Assembly (NCBI GenBank): GCA_003134045.1
Contig: PLAH01000152.1
Location: forward strand, 1 to 62,805
DNA length: 62,805 nt
Reading direction: 5' to 3'
Source of the DNA: Gammaproteobacteria bacterium
GTDB lineage: Bacteria; Pseudomonadota; Gammaproteobacteria; Steroidobacterales; Steroidobacteraceae
In this document: positions 1 through 10,749 of the stretch, one piece after another
Numbering within the stretch: the first letter of the stretch is position 1
Layout of the letters: every line of letters begins with the position of its first letter
The notes under the pieces: model-generated
Seen by the model: the letters and a program-made list of their open reading frames with translations, nothing else
The model's database searches: none
What the model was told of the DNA's origin: nothing
Translations under genes and position numbers: made by a program

Positions 1-1073
1 GCGGCGACGCGACCGCCCGCCGATTACGATGTCACTATGGACTTCTTTGTTGCTCATATTCCGATTCCGCCTCAAGTCCCTAGCGCGACGGTCCGATCGA
101 TACAGCGAGATCCTCGTGCGACTTCCAACCCCGCGCCTTTGCCAGGGTATTCTGCGCTTGGGACCGGCTGCTTGTCGTTAGGATTCCAGCGCTTTCGCCG
201 TCAATTGACTGCGCATCTCCGGGTCGACCGGCATTCGGTATGAACCGCTGCGGCAAGTTTGTTGCGGGACGCGAACGCCGACTCGGCGTACATCAAAGCA
301 TCCTCAACAGGGACCGCGAATTTTTTGTTCAGCGATTACTGGCAATGGCGCTGAGAATTCGCTCTCGCACCTGTGCGCAAACTGCCGCCTTGTCGGGCAA
401 AACAAGGGGAGATTAACCGGATGTTGGGGCAGCGGCACACAATTCCTCCGATACGTCGTCCGAAATCGTCGCGCGCGCGGCCTGATCGACGTTCATGCAG
501 CAAAACTCCCCACCAGATCTGGTTACTCTCCCATCTAGAGGTTAGGTTCAATGGGGCCTATCTAGCTTTGGCTCAGTCGATCCACTCGCTGTGATATGAG
601 ACCGCGCTCAACGTATGGGAAAGTCGAATCGACGTTGTTAATAAGTGCGACAATGCGTGAAGCTCGATAAAGCAAAGGCCTAGCATTTGACTGTAGGGTC
701 GCAGACAGCGCATAAACATGTCGTAAAACTAACAGCTGGGCGCGACGAATCGTTGAAAATATCGGCACAATCCCGTTCACGAGACTGCCAGCTACCAAGG
801 ATACCTTGGTTCGGATAACCATGATGCGGTGGTCCAAAGCAGGATGCGGTCGCTCGCTCGTAAGGCGGTAATCTCGTAGAGCGACAATGTGGGAGTACGG
901 GCGAGTACCTTTGCTATTCGTTATGGCGTTCTCTCGCAATATTTACGACTTCTTTATAGGCGCGGCGCTATCTTATCTCTTGAAATCCTCGATAACGCGG
1001 CGCGGTTTCGTTGCCTTCGGAGGTGTTTTTTATGGCTATAAAAGACTAGGTACGATCCATTGGGGCAACCCAG
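1..1073. other. No convincing gene; possibly decayed DNA
   Basis: Short open frames occur on both strands, but none has a recognisable domain, a good ribosome binding site or protein-like composition. The stretch is visibly richer in A and T than the rest of the window. Together with the EF-hand fragment just downstream it looks like decayed or non-coding sequence at the edge of the accessory region. Nothing RNA-like was recognised. Confidence 0.5.
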
Positions 1074-1214
1074 GTGGTCTCAAAGGATCAAGTATTTCGT
1101 TATCTCGAAATGCAACTGGCTCGCGCTGATAAAGATCATGATGGAAGATTAAATATCGATGAACTAGCGGCGTTTGCGCACGCCGTCTCGAGTCCGGAGT
1201 CGGACCAACGGTAG
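1074..1214 (+). pseudogene. EF-hand calcium-binding fragment
   Basis: This 46-codon frame contains one perfect EF-hand loop, DKDHDGRLNIDE, with Asp at loop positions 1, 3 and 5, Gly at 6, a hydrophobic residue at 8 and Glu at 12. That pattern binds Ca2+ in calmodulin-like proteins. The frame is closed upstream by TAG at 1047 and could start at GTG 1074 after a GGGG stretch. Bacterial EF-hand proteins normally carry paired loops and a signal peptide. Neither is visible here, so this is more likely a remnant than a functional gene, though a small cytosolic protein cannot be excluded. The loop is certain; the status of the gene is inference. Confidence 0.45.
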
Positions 1215-1495
1215 ACGTGCTCGTTAAGCGGGCGCTCGATTCGGAGAACTACCCGATCGAGCAATTACGCCAGAAGCGGTACTATGGCGAGCCCTCGAGC
1301 CGTTTGCGATGTTCCCCGGAAAATGGCGAGAGAAAATAGCTGCTATCCTCGAAGCTGAGTCGACTGCAAGTGCATGTAAGGCTCAGATGTCCCGGATGGA
1401 TGATCGGTTGCTGCCATAGCGAACTTATACACTCGCCACAGTCCGGTAATTGCGTATCCGCTGACGCACGAAAGTGCTGCTAAGATGTTCCCCTT
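1215..1495. other. Intergenic leader of the ATPase block
   Basis: No gene was recognised. The stretch runs into the ATPase start. No clear Shine-Dalgarno sequence precedes ATG 1496, so the exact start of the next gene is uncertain. Confidence 0.4.
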
Positions 1496-3963
<2,468 letters not shown>

Positions 3964-3967
<4 letters not shown>

Positions 3968-4719
3968 AAGCTATGTCGCTGGCACTCACTACGTTTCGCG
4001 CCTTCTTGTTCCTGTCCTCCTTTTCAGGCGCCGAGAAGCAGCTCGTTCGACTGGTGAAAGGCGTGCTCGATTGGTGGGCGGGAAAGAAAATCGCGGTGAT
4101 CGGTCCGACGGCCAGCGGCAAAGACAGCTTCCTGGCGCGGCTGCAGAACCGAGAGATACCGCAGGTCCACTCGAACTCGCCGATGGGAGAGAAGGTCAAG
4201 TCCTTCCCGGTGAAGCTGGTACTTTCGAATCGTCAAGCCATAGACATTACCTGCAAGGGCGTGATCAACATTGGCGGCGAGACGGACTACCGCGACGCAC
4301 CATCGGGATGGCTTGCAGTTTGTAAAGACGCCGACGTCATCTTTTATATGATGACCATCAAGGACCTATCCGGTTCAAGGTTCCTCAATGGCCGACGAAT
4401 TCGACAAGACCTCGATTGGCTCCTGACCGCCTTGCCGCATCTCAAGGAGGGCGTGCTCATTCACATCCTGATCAACAAGATAGACGAGGAGATCGAGAGT
4501 CATACCGACTATCGAGCCTTGGCTGAAGAACTCTCAAATAAGCTAGAGTCGCTCGACCAAACGGTCAAGAAGGTGCTACACCCCTACGAGGCGGGATATA
4601 CCGGCGCGACCTTGATCTCGATGAAGAACAAGCAGATCTACACTCGCGCGATCAATAATGTCCTTCGGTCCGTCTATTCCGCGTTCCATGGGACCGCGAA
4701 GCGCAAAAAAGCGAGGTGA
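3964..4719 (+). CDS. GTPase-like P-loop protein
   Basis: ATG 3964 overlaps the ATPase stop (ATGA), which decides the start and implies coupled translation; 251 residues. A short hydrophobic N-terminus is followed by a Walker A-like GPTASGKD, where Asp stands in the usual Ser/Thr place after GK, and by a G4-type guanine-specificity motif NKID in the second half. The order fits a Ras/Arf-like TRAFAC GTPase domain. The C-terminus is basic (KRKKAR). The replacement of the Mg2+-coordinating Ser/Thr suggests altered nucleotide binding or hydrolysis. The neighbouring Ser might compensate. The fold is inferred from motifs only. A role in regulating the metal pump or in membrane or granule organisation is plausible from coupling but not shown. 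Confidence 0.7.
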
Positions 4720-4725
4720 AGCGCG

Positions 4726-5412
4726 ATGCGTGCCTACTGGATTCTTCCCAACCGCGATCAGAGCGATGCCATTCTTGCGAGCGACGGGGAGGGAATCCTG
4801 CCGTTGAGACAGATTCTCGACCCGAAGCTGCGCCCCGCGGGGTTCTCGCACGGCGTACCGACGGAGCTGCTGGAGAAATGCGGGCCGAAGGCCCAGGCGG
4901 AGATACTGTTTGCGCAGCGCTTCCCGGGCTGGAATGGAGATAAGGAGATTTTTTCCATTTCAAGCGTCGCGGGTCTCGACTCTTCGGGGCGAGTGGTTCA
5001 CTTGGGACTCCTGTTCATTCTCGAACCCGATGAACGCCCGAAATTCGAACTGCCGTATGCCGGGCTATCCAAAGAGGATCGGGTATATGCAAGCGCCTTG
5101 ATTCAGCGAATGACCTCGTCACGCCGCAATGATATTTGGGTCCAGAGTGTGCGCGACCTGATCGAACGTCGCTCCGACAGCCAACCGGCAACGAATGTCG
5201 CGCTCGACCGCTCCGTCGTTCGCTTCCATTCGCTCTATGCGGTGGGACCCGGCGGTTCGATCAAGAAGTTGCATTGGAGGAAGTCGCCCACGACCGCGAC
5301 CGTATTGCTGATTCTCTTCGCAGTCGTCGGCGTGTGCTTTTCTGTCCGCGCGTGCGAGCAATCCTCGCGCCCCGCAGTCCATATGGGAGTGGTGACATGG
5401 CATTTCAGCTGA
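4726..5412 (+). CDS. Unknown protein with one C-terminal membrane helix
   Basis: A 228-residue protein of no family I recognise, starting 6 bases after the GTPase-like gene. The first 185 residues look soluble and mixed alpha/beta. A hydrophobic segment at about 191-212 would anchor it in a membrane, with a short tail after it. It overlaps the start of the CHAD gene by 16 bases, so it sits firmly inside the operon. Its place between the GTPase and the CHAD protein makes it a candidate membrane-anchored effector of the GTPase. That is positional inference; the sequence gives no catalytic motif. Confidence 0.7.
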   Translation: MRAYWILPNRDQSDAILASDGEGILPLRQILDPKLRPAGFSHGVPTELLEKCGPKAQAEILFAQRFPGWNGDKEIFSISSVAGLDSSGRVVHLGLLFILEPDERPKFELPYAGLSKEDRVYASALIQRMTSSRRNDIWVQSVRDLIERRSDSQPATNVALDRSVVRFHSLYAVGPGGSIKKLHWRKSPTTATVLLILFAVVGVCFSVRACEQSSRPAVHMGVVTWHFS

Positions 5413-6320
5413 AGGTGGCAGAGTCGGTAAGCGAAGGCATCACGCGCAACGTGAAGCATCAAATCGAAAAGGCGCTCAAATATCTCAGGGCGGAACGGAA
5501 CTCGCGTCAACACGGCGCCTCGCAGAATGACGCCGTCCGCGAGGTGCGCAAATGCTTCAAGAAAGTGCGGGCGGCGCTGCGCCTGGTGCGCACAGAGCTC
5601 GGCGACGATGTTTATCACGAAGAGAATTGGTGTTTTCGCGACGCCGCGCGCCCGCTCACCGAGATTCGCGACGCGGAGATGCTGGTCGAGATCTGGGATA
5701 AGCTTAAAGAGCCGCTCGCCGCGGCGGTTGAGACCGGAACATTCGCGAAGATTCATGATGCCCTGCTCGCCAATCAGAGCGAAGTGATCCGCCGCGTGCT
5801 TGCTAAGGGAAGGGTCTTCACGGCGTTGGACGAGGGAGCTGTGCGCGCCCTTGCCAGAATTCCCGGTTGGCGGATCGAGCACACCGGTTGGGCCGCGCTG
5901 GAGGGTGGCCTCAGACACGTGTACCGGACGGGTCATCGCGCACTCGCCCTGGCGTCGGAGAGCTCGAGCGTGGAAAACCTTCACGAGTGGCGTAAGCAAG
6001 CTATGTACCTTTGGCATCAACTGCAACTTCTCGAGGCCGCCTGGACGGGCGATGAGAAGCAGCTGGTCGAACGGATCCACCATCTGTCGACCCTGCTCGG
6101 TGATGACCACGATTTGGCGGTTCTTCGCGAAACGCTCGCCGCCGATCCCCTCGCTTTCGGTGGCCATCGCGTCCTGAAAGCCGCGTTCGCCGTCATCGAT
6201 CGTCGGCGGGAGGAGCTCGAGCGCCAGGCGTTCGCCCTTGGCCGAGAGGTCTACGAGGACTCGCCGAAGCTCTTCACGGGCCGCATCGAGCGACTCATGA
6301 GTCATCGGGAGGTCAATTGA
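5397..6320 (+). CDS. CHAD-domain protein (predicted polyphosphate-binding)
   Basis: This 307-residue protein is made almost entirely of a CHAD domain, the alpha-helical, conserved-histidine domain known to bind inorganic polyphosphate and to localise to polyphosphate granules. The second half is canonical: LHEWRKQ near residue 195 and LGDDHDLAVL near 235. In the first half the expected VH-x-R signature reads AVREVRKCFKKVR (46-58), so the first conserved His is replaced by Arg while the basic surface is kept. ATG 5397 gives the domain its usual N-terminal helix and overlaps the preceding gene. Within an operon led by a metal ATPase, polyphosphate binding suggests a metal-phosphate store. Family call firm, role inferred. 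Confidence 0.88.
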   Translation: MAFQLKVAESVSEGITRNVKHQIEKALKYLRAERNSRQHGASQNDAVREVRKCFKKVRAALRLVRTELGDDVYHEENWCFRDAARPLTEIRDAEMLVEIWDKLKEPLAAAVETGTFAKIHDALLANQSEVIRRVLAKGRVFTALDEGAVRALARIPGWRIEHTGWAALEGGLRHVYRTGHRALALASESSSVENLHEWRKQAMYLWHQLQLLEAAWTGDEKQLVERIHHLSTLLGDDHDLAVLRETLAADPLAFGGHRVLKAAFAVIDRRREELERQAFALGREVYEDSPKLFTGRIERLMSHREVN

Positions 6321-6703
6321 AGAATAACAGCCAATTCAAGGACCTGCTGAAGGAACTGAATCGCGATCCGCGGTTGAAGCGAGTCATCGCCAAACGCCGA
6401 TCCCGTGGCAAGGACGGCGGCAAAATCGAACGGGCGGCGGATGTCGTCCGGGCTCTCTTGGGAATTGTTTCCCGCTTAACGACCAAGAAGAAGGCCCGAG
6501 CGCTCGAGGAGCTGGTGGATGCCATTTACCTGCTTGTGCAAGTCAGCTTGTTGCTCAAGGAAAATGTCTTTGATCGGCCTGAAGTGCAGCGATTCTTGAG
6601 GCAAAGGTCTGAACAGATTTATTCATTGGCTCAGGAATACGTCGGCATGATTATGCCGAGGACAAAAGGACTTCGTCGCATACGCAAGCCGCGGTCGGCA
6701 TGA
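6317..6703 (+). CDS. Unknown basic helical protein, TTG start
   Basis: A 128-residue protein with no recognised family. The only start fitting the operon is TTG 6317, overlapping the CHAD stop (TTGA). The N-terminal 40 residues are strongly basic (RKDG-type clusters), the middle is an amphipathic to hydrophobic helix pair with a leucine-rich stretch around residues 75-85, and the C-terminus is again basic (LRRIRKPR). No clear transmembrane segment or signal peptide is seen. A positively charged helical protein next to a polyphosphate-binding domain could also bind a polyanion, but that is inference. Confidence 0.65.
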   Translation: MKNNSQFKDLLKELNRDPRLKRVIAKRRSRGKDGGKIERAADVVRALLGIVSRLTTKKKARALEELVDAIYLLVQVSLLLKENVFDRPEVQRFLRQRSEQIYSLAQEYVGMIMPRTKGLRRIRKPRSA

Positions 6704-6820
6704 ATGACAGTTCGCGGCGAATTGCGGTGTCGCACACTGCACTGCGATTGTGTATGCGGGGAAGTCTCCATTGAGAGCTTCGGTATTTTGTGCAATGCTG
6801 TTACAAAGAGGGAATCTGTC

Positions 6821-7099
6821 ATGAAATCAAAGAAAGCAGTCACATTGTTGACGCGAGTCGAATCGTTGCTGTCCGATGTTCTCGATGAATACTCGGTCAT
6901 TGAAAAGCAAGTCGAGAAGAACGTCCGAGCGGGACTTCTCTCCGCAAAGGAATCGGTCAAGAGCGCGATGAAATTCATCAGCGCTCTCCCCGATGCTCAA
7001 ATTTCGTACAAGAGCGGCAGACCGCATGCGAAAGCGAAGACCAGGGCGAAAACGTCGGTAAGAGCGAAGAAGACCTCGGCTGCCAGGAAACGACGCTGA
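6821..7099 (+). CDS. Basic phasin- or histone-like protein with Lys/Ala/Arg tail
   Basis: ATG 6821 follows a GAGGGAAT ribosome binding site at good distance; 92 residues. Residues 1-60 form an amphipathic helical region without Gly or Pro breaks, similar in character to small phasins. Residues 65-92 are a repetitive KAKTRAKTSVRAKKTS-like tail resembling histone H1-like or PHA-granule DNA-binding proteins (for example the PhaF/PhaM type tail). It would be able to link a granule surface to DNA or to polyphosphate. No family is assigned with certainty. It lies between operon members and upstream of two membrane proteins; the 117-base gap before it may hold a promoter. Confidence 0.65.
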   Translation: MKSKKAVTLLTRVESLLSDVLDEYSVIEKQVEKNVRAGLLSAKESVKSAMKFISALPDAQISYKSGRPHAKAKTRAKTSVRAKKTSAARKRR

Positions 7100-7195
7100 A
7101 GACCGGGAAGCCTCCTGCGAGGCGCTGAATGGGCGATCAATGCGGAGGCTCAAGGTCGGTGAGGCCGCGGATTTTGGCAAAGGAGATGATACGAT

Positions 7196-7504
7196 ATGAG
7201 CATGAAGTGGATACTCGCGATCGGTGTCGGACTTGTGGGCGGCTGGGCTGCCAGAAGTCTTGCGGATTCGCCTGAGGGTGCTGGCGTTAAGCTTCTGGAG
7301 ATCGCGCTGAAGACGAAGGAGCGGGTGGGCCGCTGGGCAGCACTTGAAGCCGAGCGTCTGGATGACATGCTGGCCGAGGCTCGCTCGACGACTGAGCCAA
7401 ACGTCGCGCGGACGAATGGCGCCGCGAACAAACCCGGATCGAAAGGCCAGTCCGGGAATGGACGGCGACGCGCTCGACCGGTCAAGCGCGAGATACAAGC
7501 ATAG
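7196..7504 (+). CDS. Small DUF5132-like membrane-anchored protein
   Basis: A 102-residue protein preceded by a strong AAGGAG site at about 7180. One N-terminal hydrophobic helix (5-25) contains the glycine-spaced pattern GVGLVGGWAAR, followed by an amphipathic helix rich in Glu and Lys and a low-complexity basic C-terminus. Layout and composition resemble DUF5132 proteins, which occur next to HMA_2 proteins and P1B ATPases in other bacteria. The match was made from memory and is tentative. The glycine-zipper helix suggests oligomerisation or membrane packing, possibly in an intracellular membrane. Confidence 0.65.
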   Translation: MSMKWILAIGVGLVGGWAARSLADSPEGAGVKLLEIALKTKERVGRWAALEAERLDDMLAEARSTTEPNVARTNGAANKPGSKGQSGNGRRRARPVKREIQA

Positions 7505-7548
7505 CGAGCAGATAGGCATCGGCTGCCAGAATCACCGAAGGGGGAAAC

Positions 7549-8217
7549 GTGAGTCGCTCCGAGCAAGAAGTCGGCCTGCTGGGTTCGCGCTCCGAGAGTG
7601 CAGCGGAGCCCAAGCCTATCGATGAACCGCTGCGCTTGGTGCACCATCATCCGGGGTATCTGCGCATTCGATCTGGCGCATTCGTCCAGCCGAAGGACGA
7701 TGATCCGATAGTGGCTGCGGCGCAGACGGCCGCCGAGACTGCGTCTGGGTTTCGCTCTTGGACGCTCAATCCGAAGACCGGAAGCGTCGTAGTCGAATAT
7801 GAGCCCGGCACGCTCGATGCCGATGATCTTCTCAAGCACATCGCCAAGAGCGCGGGATTTCGAGGCGTGGCGAACTGGGCGGGTAGCAGCAAGACGAGTC
7901 GCGAGGAACTGGTGAGCGCGTTCCTCGATACCGTGCAGGACGTCAACCAGGTCGTGGGTCAGCTGACGGGCGAAAGAGCGGACCTGCGAGAATTGGTGCC
8001 GACCGCGCTCGCAGCCGTCTCCGTCCTGTCCTTCATACTCAATGAGGATCGCGGTCGCTTGCCACAGTGGAGCAGCGCTCTTTACCGTAGTTATCGCATC
8101 TTCATGCAGTGGCATCGACCGGAGGTTCGAACCCGCGAACGAGCGGCCCGACAGCAGGAAGAGCGCGCAGGCTCCGGCAAGAGGCGTGACAGCCGTCGAG
8201 GAGGTGAGGAGGAATGA
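7549..8217 (+). CDS. HMA_2-like domain protein
   Basis: This 222-residue protein starts at GTG 7549 after a strong AGGGGG site. Residues 30-105 match the layout of an HMA_2 (heavy-metal-associated domain 2) segment: HHHPGYLRIR (32-41), then a helix, a strand with SVVVEY near 82-87, and a second helix. The Cys pair of classical HMA domains is missing, while the basic PGYLRIR stretch parallels GRVR in the ATPase N-terminus. The C-terminal half has one weakly hydrophobic stretch (about 140-160) and a charged Arg/Glu tail. A separate HMA_2-like partner beside an HMA_2-containing pump suggests metal handover or assembly with the pump. The domain call is reasonable, the function inferred. Confidence 0.75.
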   Translation: MSRSEQEVGLLGSRSESAAEPKPIDEPLRLVHHHPGYLRIRSGAFVQPKDDDPIVAAAQTAAETASGFRSWTLNPKTGSVVVEYEPGTLDADDLLKHIAKSAGFRGVANWAGSSKTSREELVSAFLDTVQDVNQVVGQLTGERADLRELVPTALAAVSVLSFILNEDRGRLPQWSSALYRSYRIFMQWHRPEVRTRERAARQQEERAGSGKRRDSRRGGEEE

Positions 8218-8378
8218 TGGAATCCAATAGCATGGGCCGCCCCAGGCATGCTTCCGGTATACTGCGATGCTAAGACTTGGGCGGCAGCCAGCCGCAATTC
8301 CCAGCGGCGGCGAGGCATGGATCAATCGGTCTCCATGCCTTTCCGTCGCTTTCGGCCAATAGTCAATAGGAGAGCGAC

Positions 8379-8633
8379 ATGATCAAGGAAACAGCCCGGA
8401 AGAGGAAGCGCGCGAGGTCCGCTAACGTGCACAAGGCGGCGAGCAAAAACGGCGCAGATATATCCGCGAAAGTCGATTCGTTGTTGCCACCCGGTTCCCC
8501 TCAGCGGACGGCAGCCGGAGTTGCCGCGGCGGCGGGCGGTGCTCTGCTTGCTGCCGCAGCGCTCGGTGTGGGCCCGGTAGCGCTCGCCGGGGCAGTCGGT
8601 TACCTCGTGTACCGCGAGACTCGTCGAGGGTGA
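8379..8633 (+). CDS. Small glycine-zipper membrane protein
   Basis: An 84-residue protein starting at ATG 8379 after AGGAG. The first 40 residues are basic. Residues 52-78 are a very Ala/Gly-rich hydrophobic segment with repeated small residues (AAAAGGALLAAAALGVGPVALAG), a glycine-zipper-like membrane helix. This is the second small membrane protein of the block. Such proteins pack tightly in membranes, and their presence beside a metal ATPase recalls the small membrane proteins of ferrosome clusters. No family was assigned. Confidence 0.65.
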   Translation: MIKETARKRKRARSANVHKAASKNGADISAKVDSLLPPGSPQRTAAGVAAAAGGALLAAAALGVGPVALAGAVGYLVYRETRRG

Positions 8634-8669
8634 CGTAACGATTTCCCACGCATGGCGTGAGGAGAGCGC

Positions 8670-9047
8670 ATGGCCGATATCGAGTTCGTCAAACCCCACT
8701 CGCTGACGGTGGCAAAGGCAAAAGCGCTCGTGCAAAAGACGGCCGACGCGCTGACTGCCGAGTACGGCCTCAGCAGCGAGTGGCACGGCAACACATTGCA
8801 TTTTCATCGCTCGGGCGTGGATGGCCAGATGCACGTAACCGAGTCGGAAGTCCGGCTCCATATGACTCTCGGCCTGTTGCTGAAAGCGTTCAAACGAACG
8901 TTCGTCGATCATATCGAACGCAACCTTGACCGATTGTTGGCTGAACAAGAAACACCAGCCCAGCCGAAAAAGACCGGCCAGAAAGATAGCGCTGTCGCGG
9001 ATGGGTGGAAAGCAAAAAAAAAGCGGCGAGGTCGGCCCGGTATCTGA
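8670..9047 (+). CDS. Polyhydroxyalkanoate-granule system family protein
   Basis: A 125-residue protein starting at ATG 8670 behind GAGGAGAG. It matches the small family annotated as polyhydroxyalkanoic acid system protein (PHA_gran_rgn): an N-terminal helix KPHSLTVAKAKALVQKTAD, the YGLSSEWHGNTLHFHRSGVDG strand region (positions 31-51) and a C-terminal helix with the LLKAFKRTFVDHIE pattern. The C-terminal 25 residues are lysine-rich. No PHA synthase, phasin regulator or PHA depolymerase was seen in this window, so the family name may reflect granule surfaces in general. As the last gene of the block it adds to the picture of an intracellular granule. Confidence 0.85.
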   Translation: MADIEFVKPHSLTVAKAKALVQKTADALTAEYGLSSEWHGNTLHFHRSGVDGQMHVTESEVRLHMTLGLLLKAFKRTFVDHIERNLDRLLAEQETPAQPKKTGQKDSAVADGWKAKKKRRGRPGI

Positions 9048-9190
9048 CACCGGTCCTATCGTTCAGCCATTGCCGGTCGGGTGATCGCCCATTGCGCGAA
9101 GAGACCTGGATCTTGGTGCGAAAGCGGCTCGACTCATGCCTGGACGGAGGTTTATCTGCCCAGCGCGGCTCCGACAGACCCTGCGATGCT

Positions 9191-9382
9191 CTATTTCTGT
9201 TTCGATGACTTCTTCAGGTCTTCTGTGACGTCGCCAACTTTCGCCTGAACCTTGCCGAGGTTCTTTTCAATGTTCCCTTTTACCTGCAGCGACGGGTTGC
9301 CGACGGTCTTACCGGCCGTTTCCTTGATCGCGCCTTTCACCTCATCGACGCGCCCTTGAACCTGATCTCTGTTGATTGTCAT
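9191..9382 (-). CDS. CsbD-like stress protein
   Basis: A 63-residue, highly charged CsbD-family protein. The family signature is clear: DQVQGRVDEVKGAIKETAGK followed by a repeat-like VKGNIEKNLGKVQAKVGD and a Lys-rich end. A strong GGAG site precedes the ATG (TGAGGAGTGAGTC-ATG). CsbD proteins are general-stress proteins induced by sigma-B in Bacillus and widespread in Proteobacteria; their biochemical role is unknown. It lies downstream of the metal-pump block on the opposite strand and is probably transcribed alone. Confidence 0.92.
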   Translation of the reverse strand: MTINRDQVQGRVDEVKGAIKETAGKTVGNPSLQVKGNIEKNLGKVQAKVGDVTEDLKKSSKQK

Positions 9383-9447
9383 GACTCACTCCTCAGAATC
9401 TATACCGGCAAACGACCGGCGCGCCACAATTCAAGATCCGAATGACC

Positions 9448-9648
9448 TTACCGATCCCAGTGCTGCGTAACAGCGCCAGATTCCGATCGCATTTGGCATT
9501 CTGCTCTCGATTTGAGCAAGTATCGGCAACAGAGGCACTGAGGTCTATACGCGATCACACGTAAGTCCCGTGTGCGTCCCGTAATCACCAGGCTCGCGGA
9601 ATCCTGGATATCGCGGATGCAACGTGCGGTTACGCACAGACGAGGCAT
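9448..9648 (-). CDS. Hypothetical 66-residue protein with a strong ribosome binding site
   Basis: Not recognised. The main support is a strong GGAGGAGG sequence seven bases before the ATG. The product is Arg- and Cys-rich, with a CLCCRYLL run in the middle. It could also be a decayed gene that keeps its old ribosome binding site. It is divergent from the small secreted-type frame at 9688. Confidence 0.35.
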   Translation of the reverse strand: MPRLCVTARCIRDIQDSASLVITGRTRDLRVIAYRPQCLCCRYLLKSRAECQMRSESGAVTQHWDR

Positions 9649-9687
9649 GTCATCCTCCTCCAGGTACCGTAACTGGGGATTACTGTC

Positions 9688-9810
9688 ATGAAAACTCTAA
9701 TAATTGCCGCGATGCGTGCTGGGACCGGAATGCTTGGGTCGATTGCACTCGCCGATCCGGCGAGAGATTCCGATACACCCCACCCAGGCGCCTTTGTCCC
9801 ACGGCGTTAG
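9688..9810 (+). pseudogene. Truncated secreted protein: signal peptide only
   Basis: Forty codons after a GGGGATTACTGTC leader. The first 22 residues look like a signal peptide with cleavage after ALA, followed by only about 18 polar residues and a stop. This resembles the 5' end of a small periplasmic protein gene that has lost its body. A genuine mini-protein cannot be excluded. Confidence 0.35.
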
Positions 9811-9816
9811 GCGGAT

Positions 9817-10497
9817 TCAGCCGGAATCGTTCGGCCCGCGTCTCGCGGGCGGCATGTCTACAGGATGGGGCGATTCGGGCTGAAGCTCGGTCTTCGGCTC
9901 TCCCGCTTCCGCGGCCGCGATTGGTACGTCGGCCTGGACAATGGCCCGGGCGAATATGCGTCCAGCACCCTGCGGGTCCTTTCGAAGGGCGGCCAGGAGG
10001 ATGTCACCAAGCGTCATATCGAGCGGTGTCAGGACGTCGGTGCTCGCTTCATCTTGTGGTTCGCTCTTGGTCCCACGGCCGATCTGCGCTTTGACTTGGG
10101 CCGGCGGTTCCGCCCCGTCCTCAGGCCGCGGTCCGGCTTTGGAATCAGGTGGCGGCACGTCGTCGGACTTCGGTGATGGTACGTCCTCGAGTTCAGGTAC
10201 CGGCGCGTCCTTGGCTTCAAATTGCACCTCATTGTTAGCGTCCGGTTGCGGCTCGGCTTTCGGCTCTGGCACGGCTGTGGCGGGACTCAAGAATGCAAGC
10301 GCGTGCGGTTTCAATAGCACGAACAACACGGTGCCGAACGCGGCCGTGGTGACGCCCAGCGAGACAAAAACCACCGTTGAGTTGGCGTGCCGCACGAACC
10401 CCATGTAAAGCCCAAACGCGAGCACTACGGCGCCGACCGCCAGAAGTATGTAGCACGCCCTTAGATGAGCTGGGTCGAACAGCTTGGATTCAAACAT
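9817..10497 (-). CDS. Two-helix membrane protein with Pro/Glu/Asp-rich tail
   Basis: ATG 10497 gives 226 residues. The long upstream extension of the frame has no protein-like features and was left out. Two hydrophobic helices (about 13-34 and 42-65) start the protein. Residues 75-150 are a low-complexity stretch dominated by Pro, Glu, Asp and Ala with repeating PxPE/PxPD units. The end (about 160-190) is a short helical region with LDMTLGDILLAALR. The acidic proline-rich linker suggests an extended spacer, as in anchored periplasmic proteins. No family is recognised. It is divergent from the exporter operon starting at 10750. Confidence 0.55.
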   Translation of the reverse strand: MFESKLFDPAHLRACYILLAVGAVVLAFGLYMGFVRHANSTVVFVSLGVTTAAFGTVLFVLLKPHALAFLSPATAVPEPKAEPQPDANNEVQFEAKDAPVPELEDVPSPKSDDVPPPDSKAGPRPEDGAEPPAQVKAQIGRGTKSEPQDEASTDVLTPLDMTLGDILLAALRKDPQGAGRIFARAIVQADVPIAAAEAGEPKTELQPESPHPVDMPPARRGPNDSG

Positions 10498-10749
10498 GGA
10501 CAATTCCGCGTCGACAATCCTGATATGATGAGTCCCTCGTGGACCCCGTCTGTACGGTGCCGCACAGATGATCGTCCCAGCTCCGCTAAGATCGCACGAA
10601 AACCGTGAATACCACAAGCGCGCGGCAAAATCGAGGCACGCTAAGGACGCTCTTCCGATTTGTTCGAATACCAAGATCCTGCGATGCATACCGGTCAGAT
10701 TCGCCAAGCCAAAGCTTGCCCCGTAGCCGACAGGCACTGAGCGACGTTT

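Noticed and set aside
5235..6305. 356-codon minus-strand frame
   Set aside because: Antisense to the CHAD gene, with no family and no start support.
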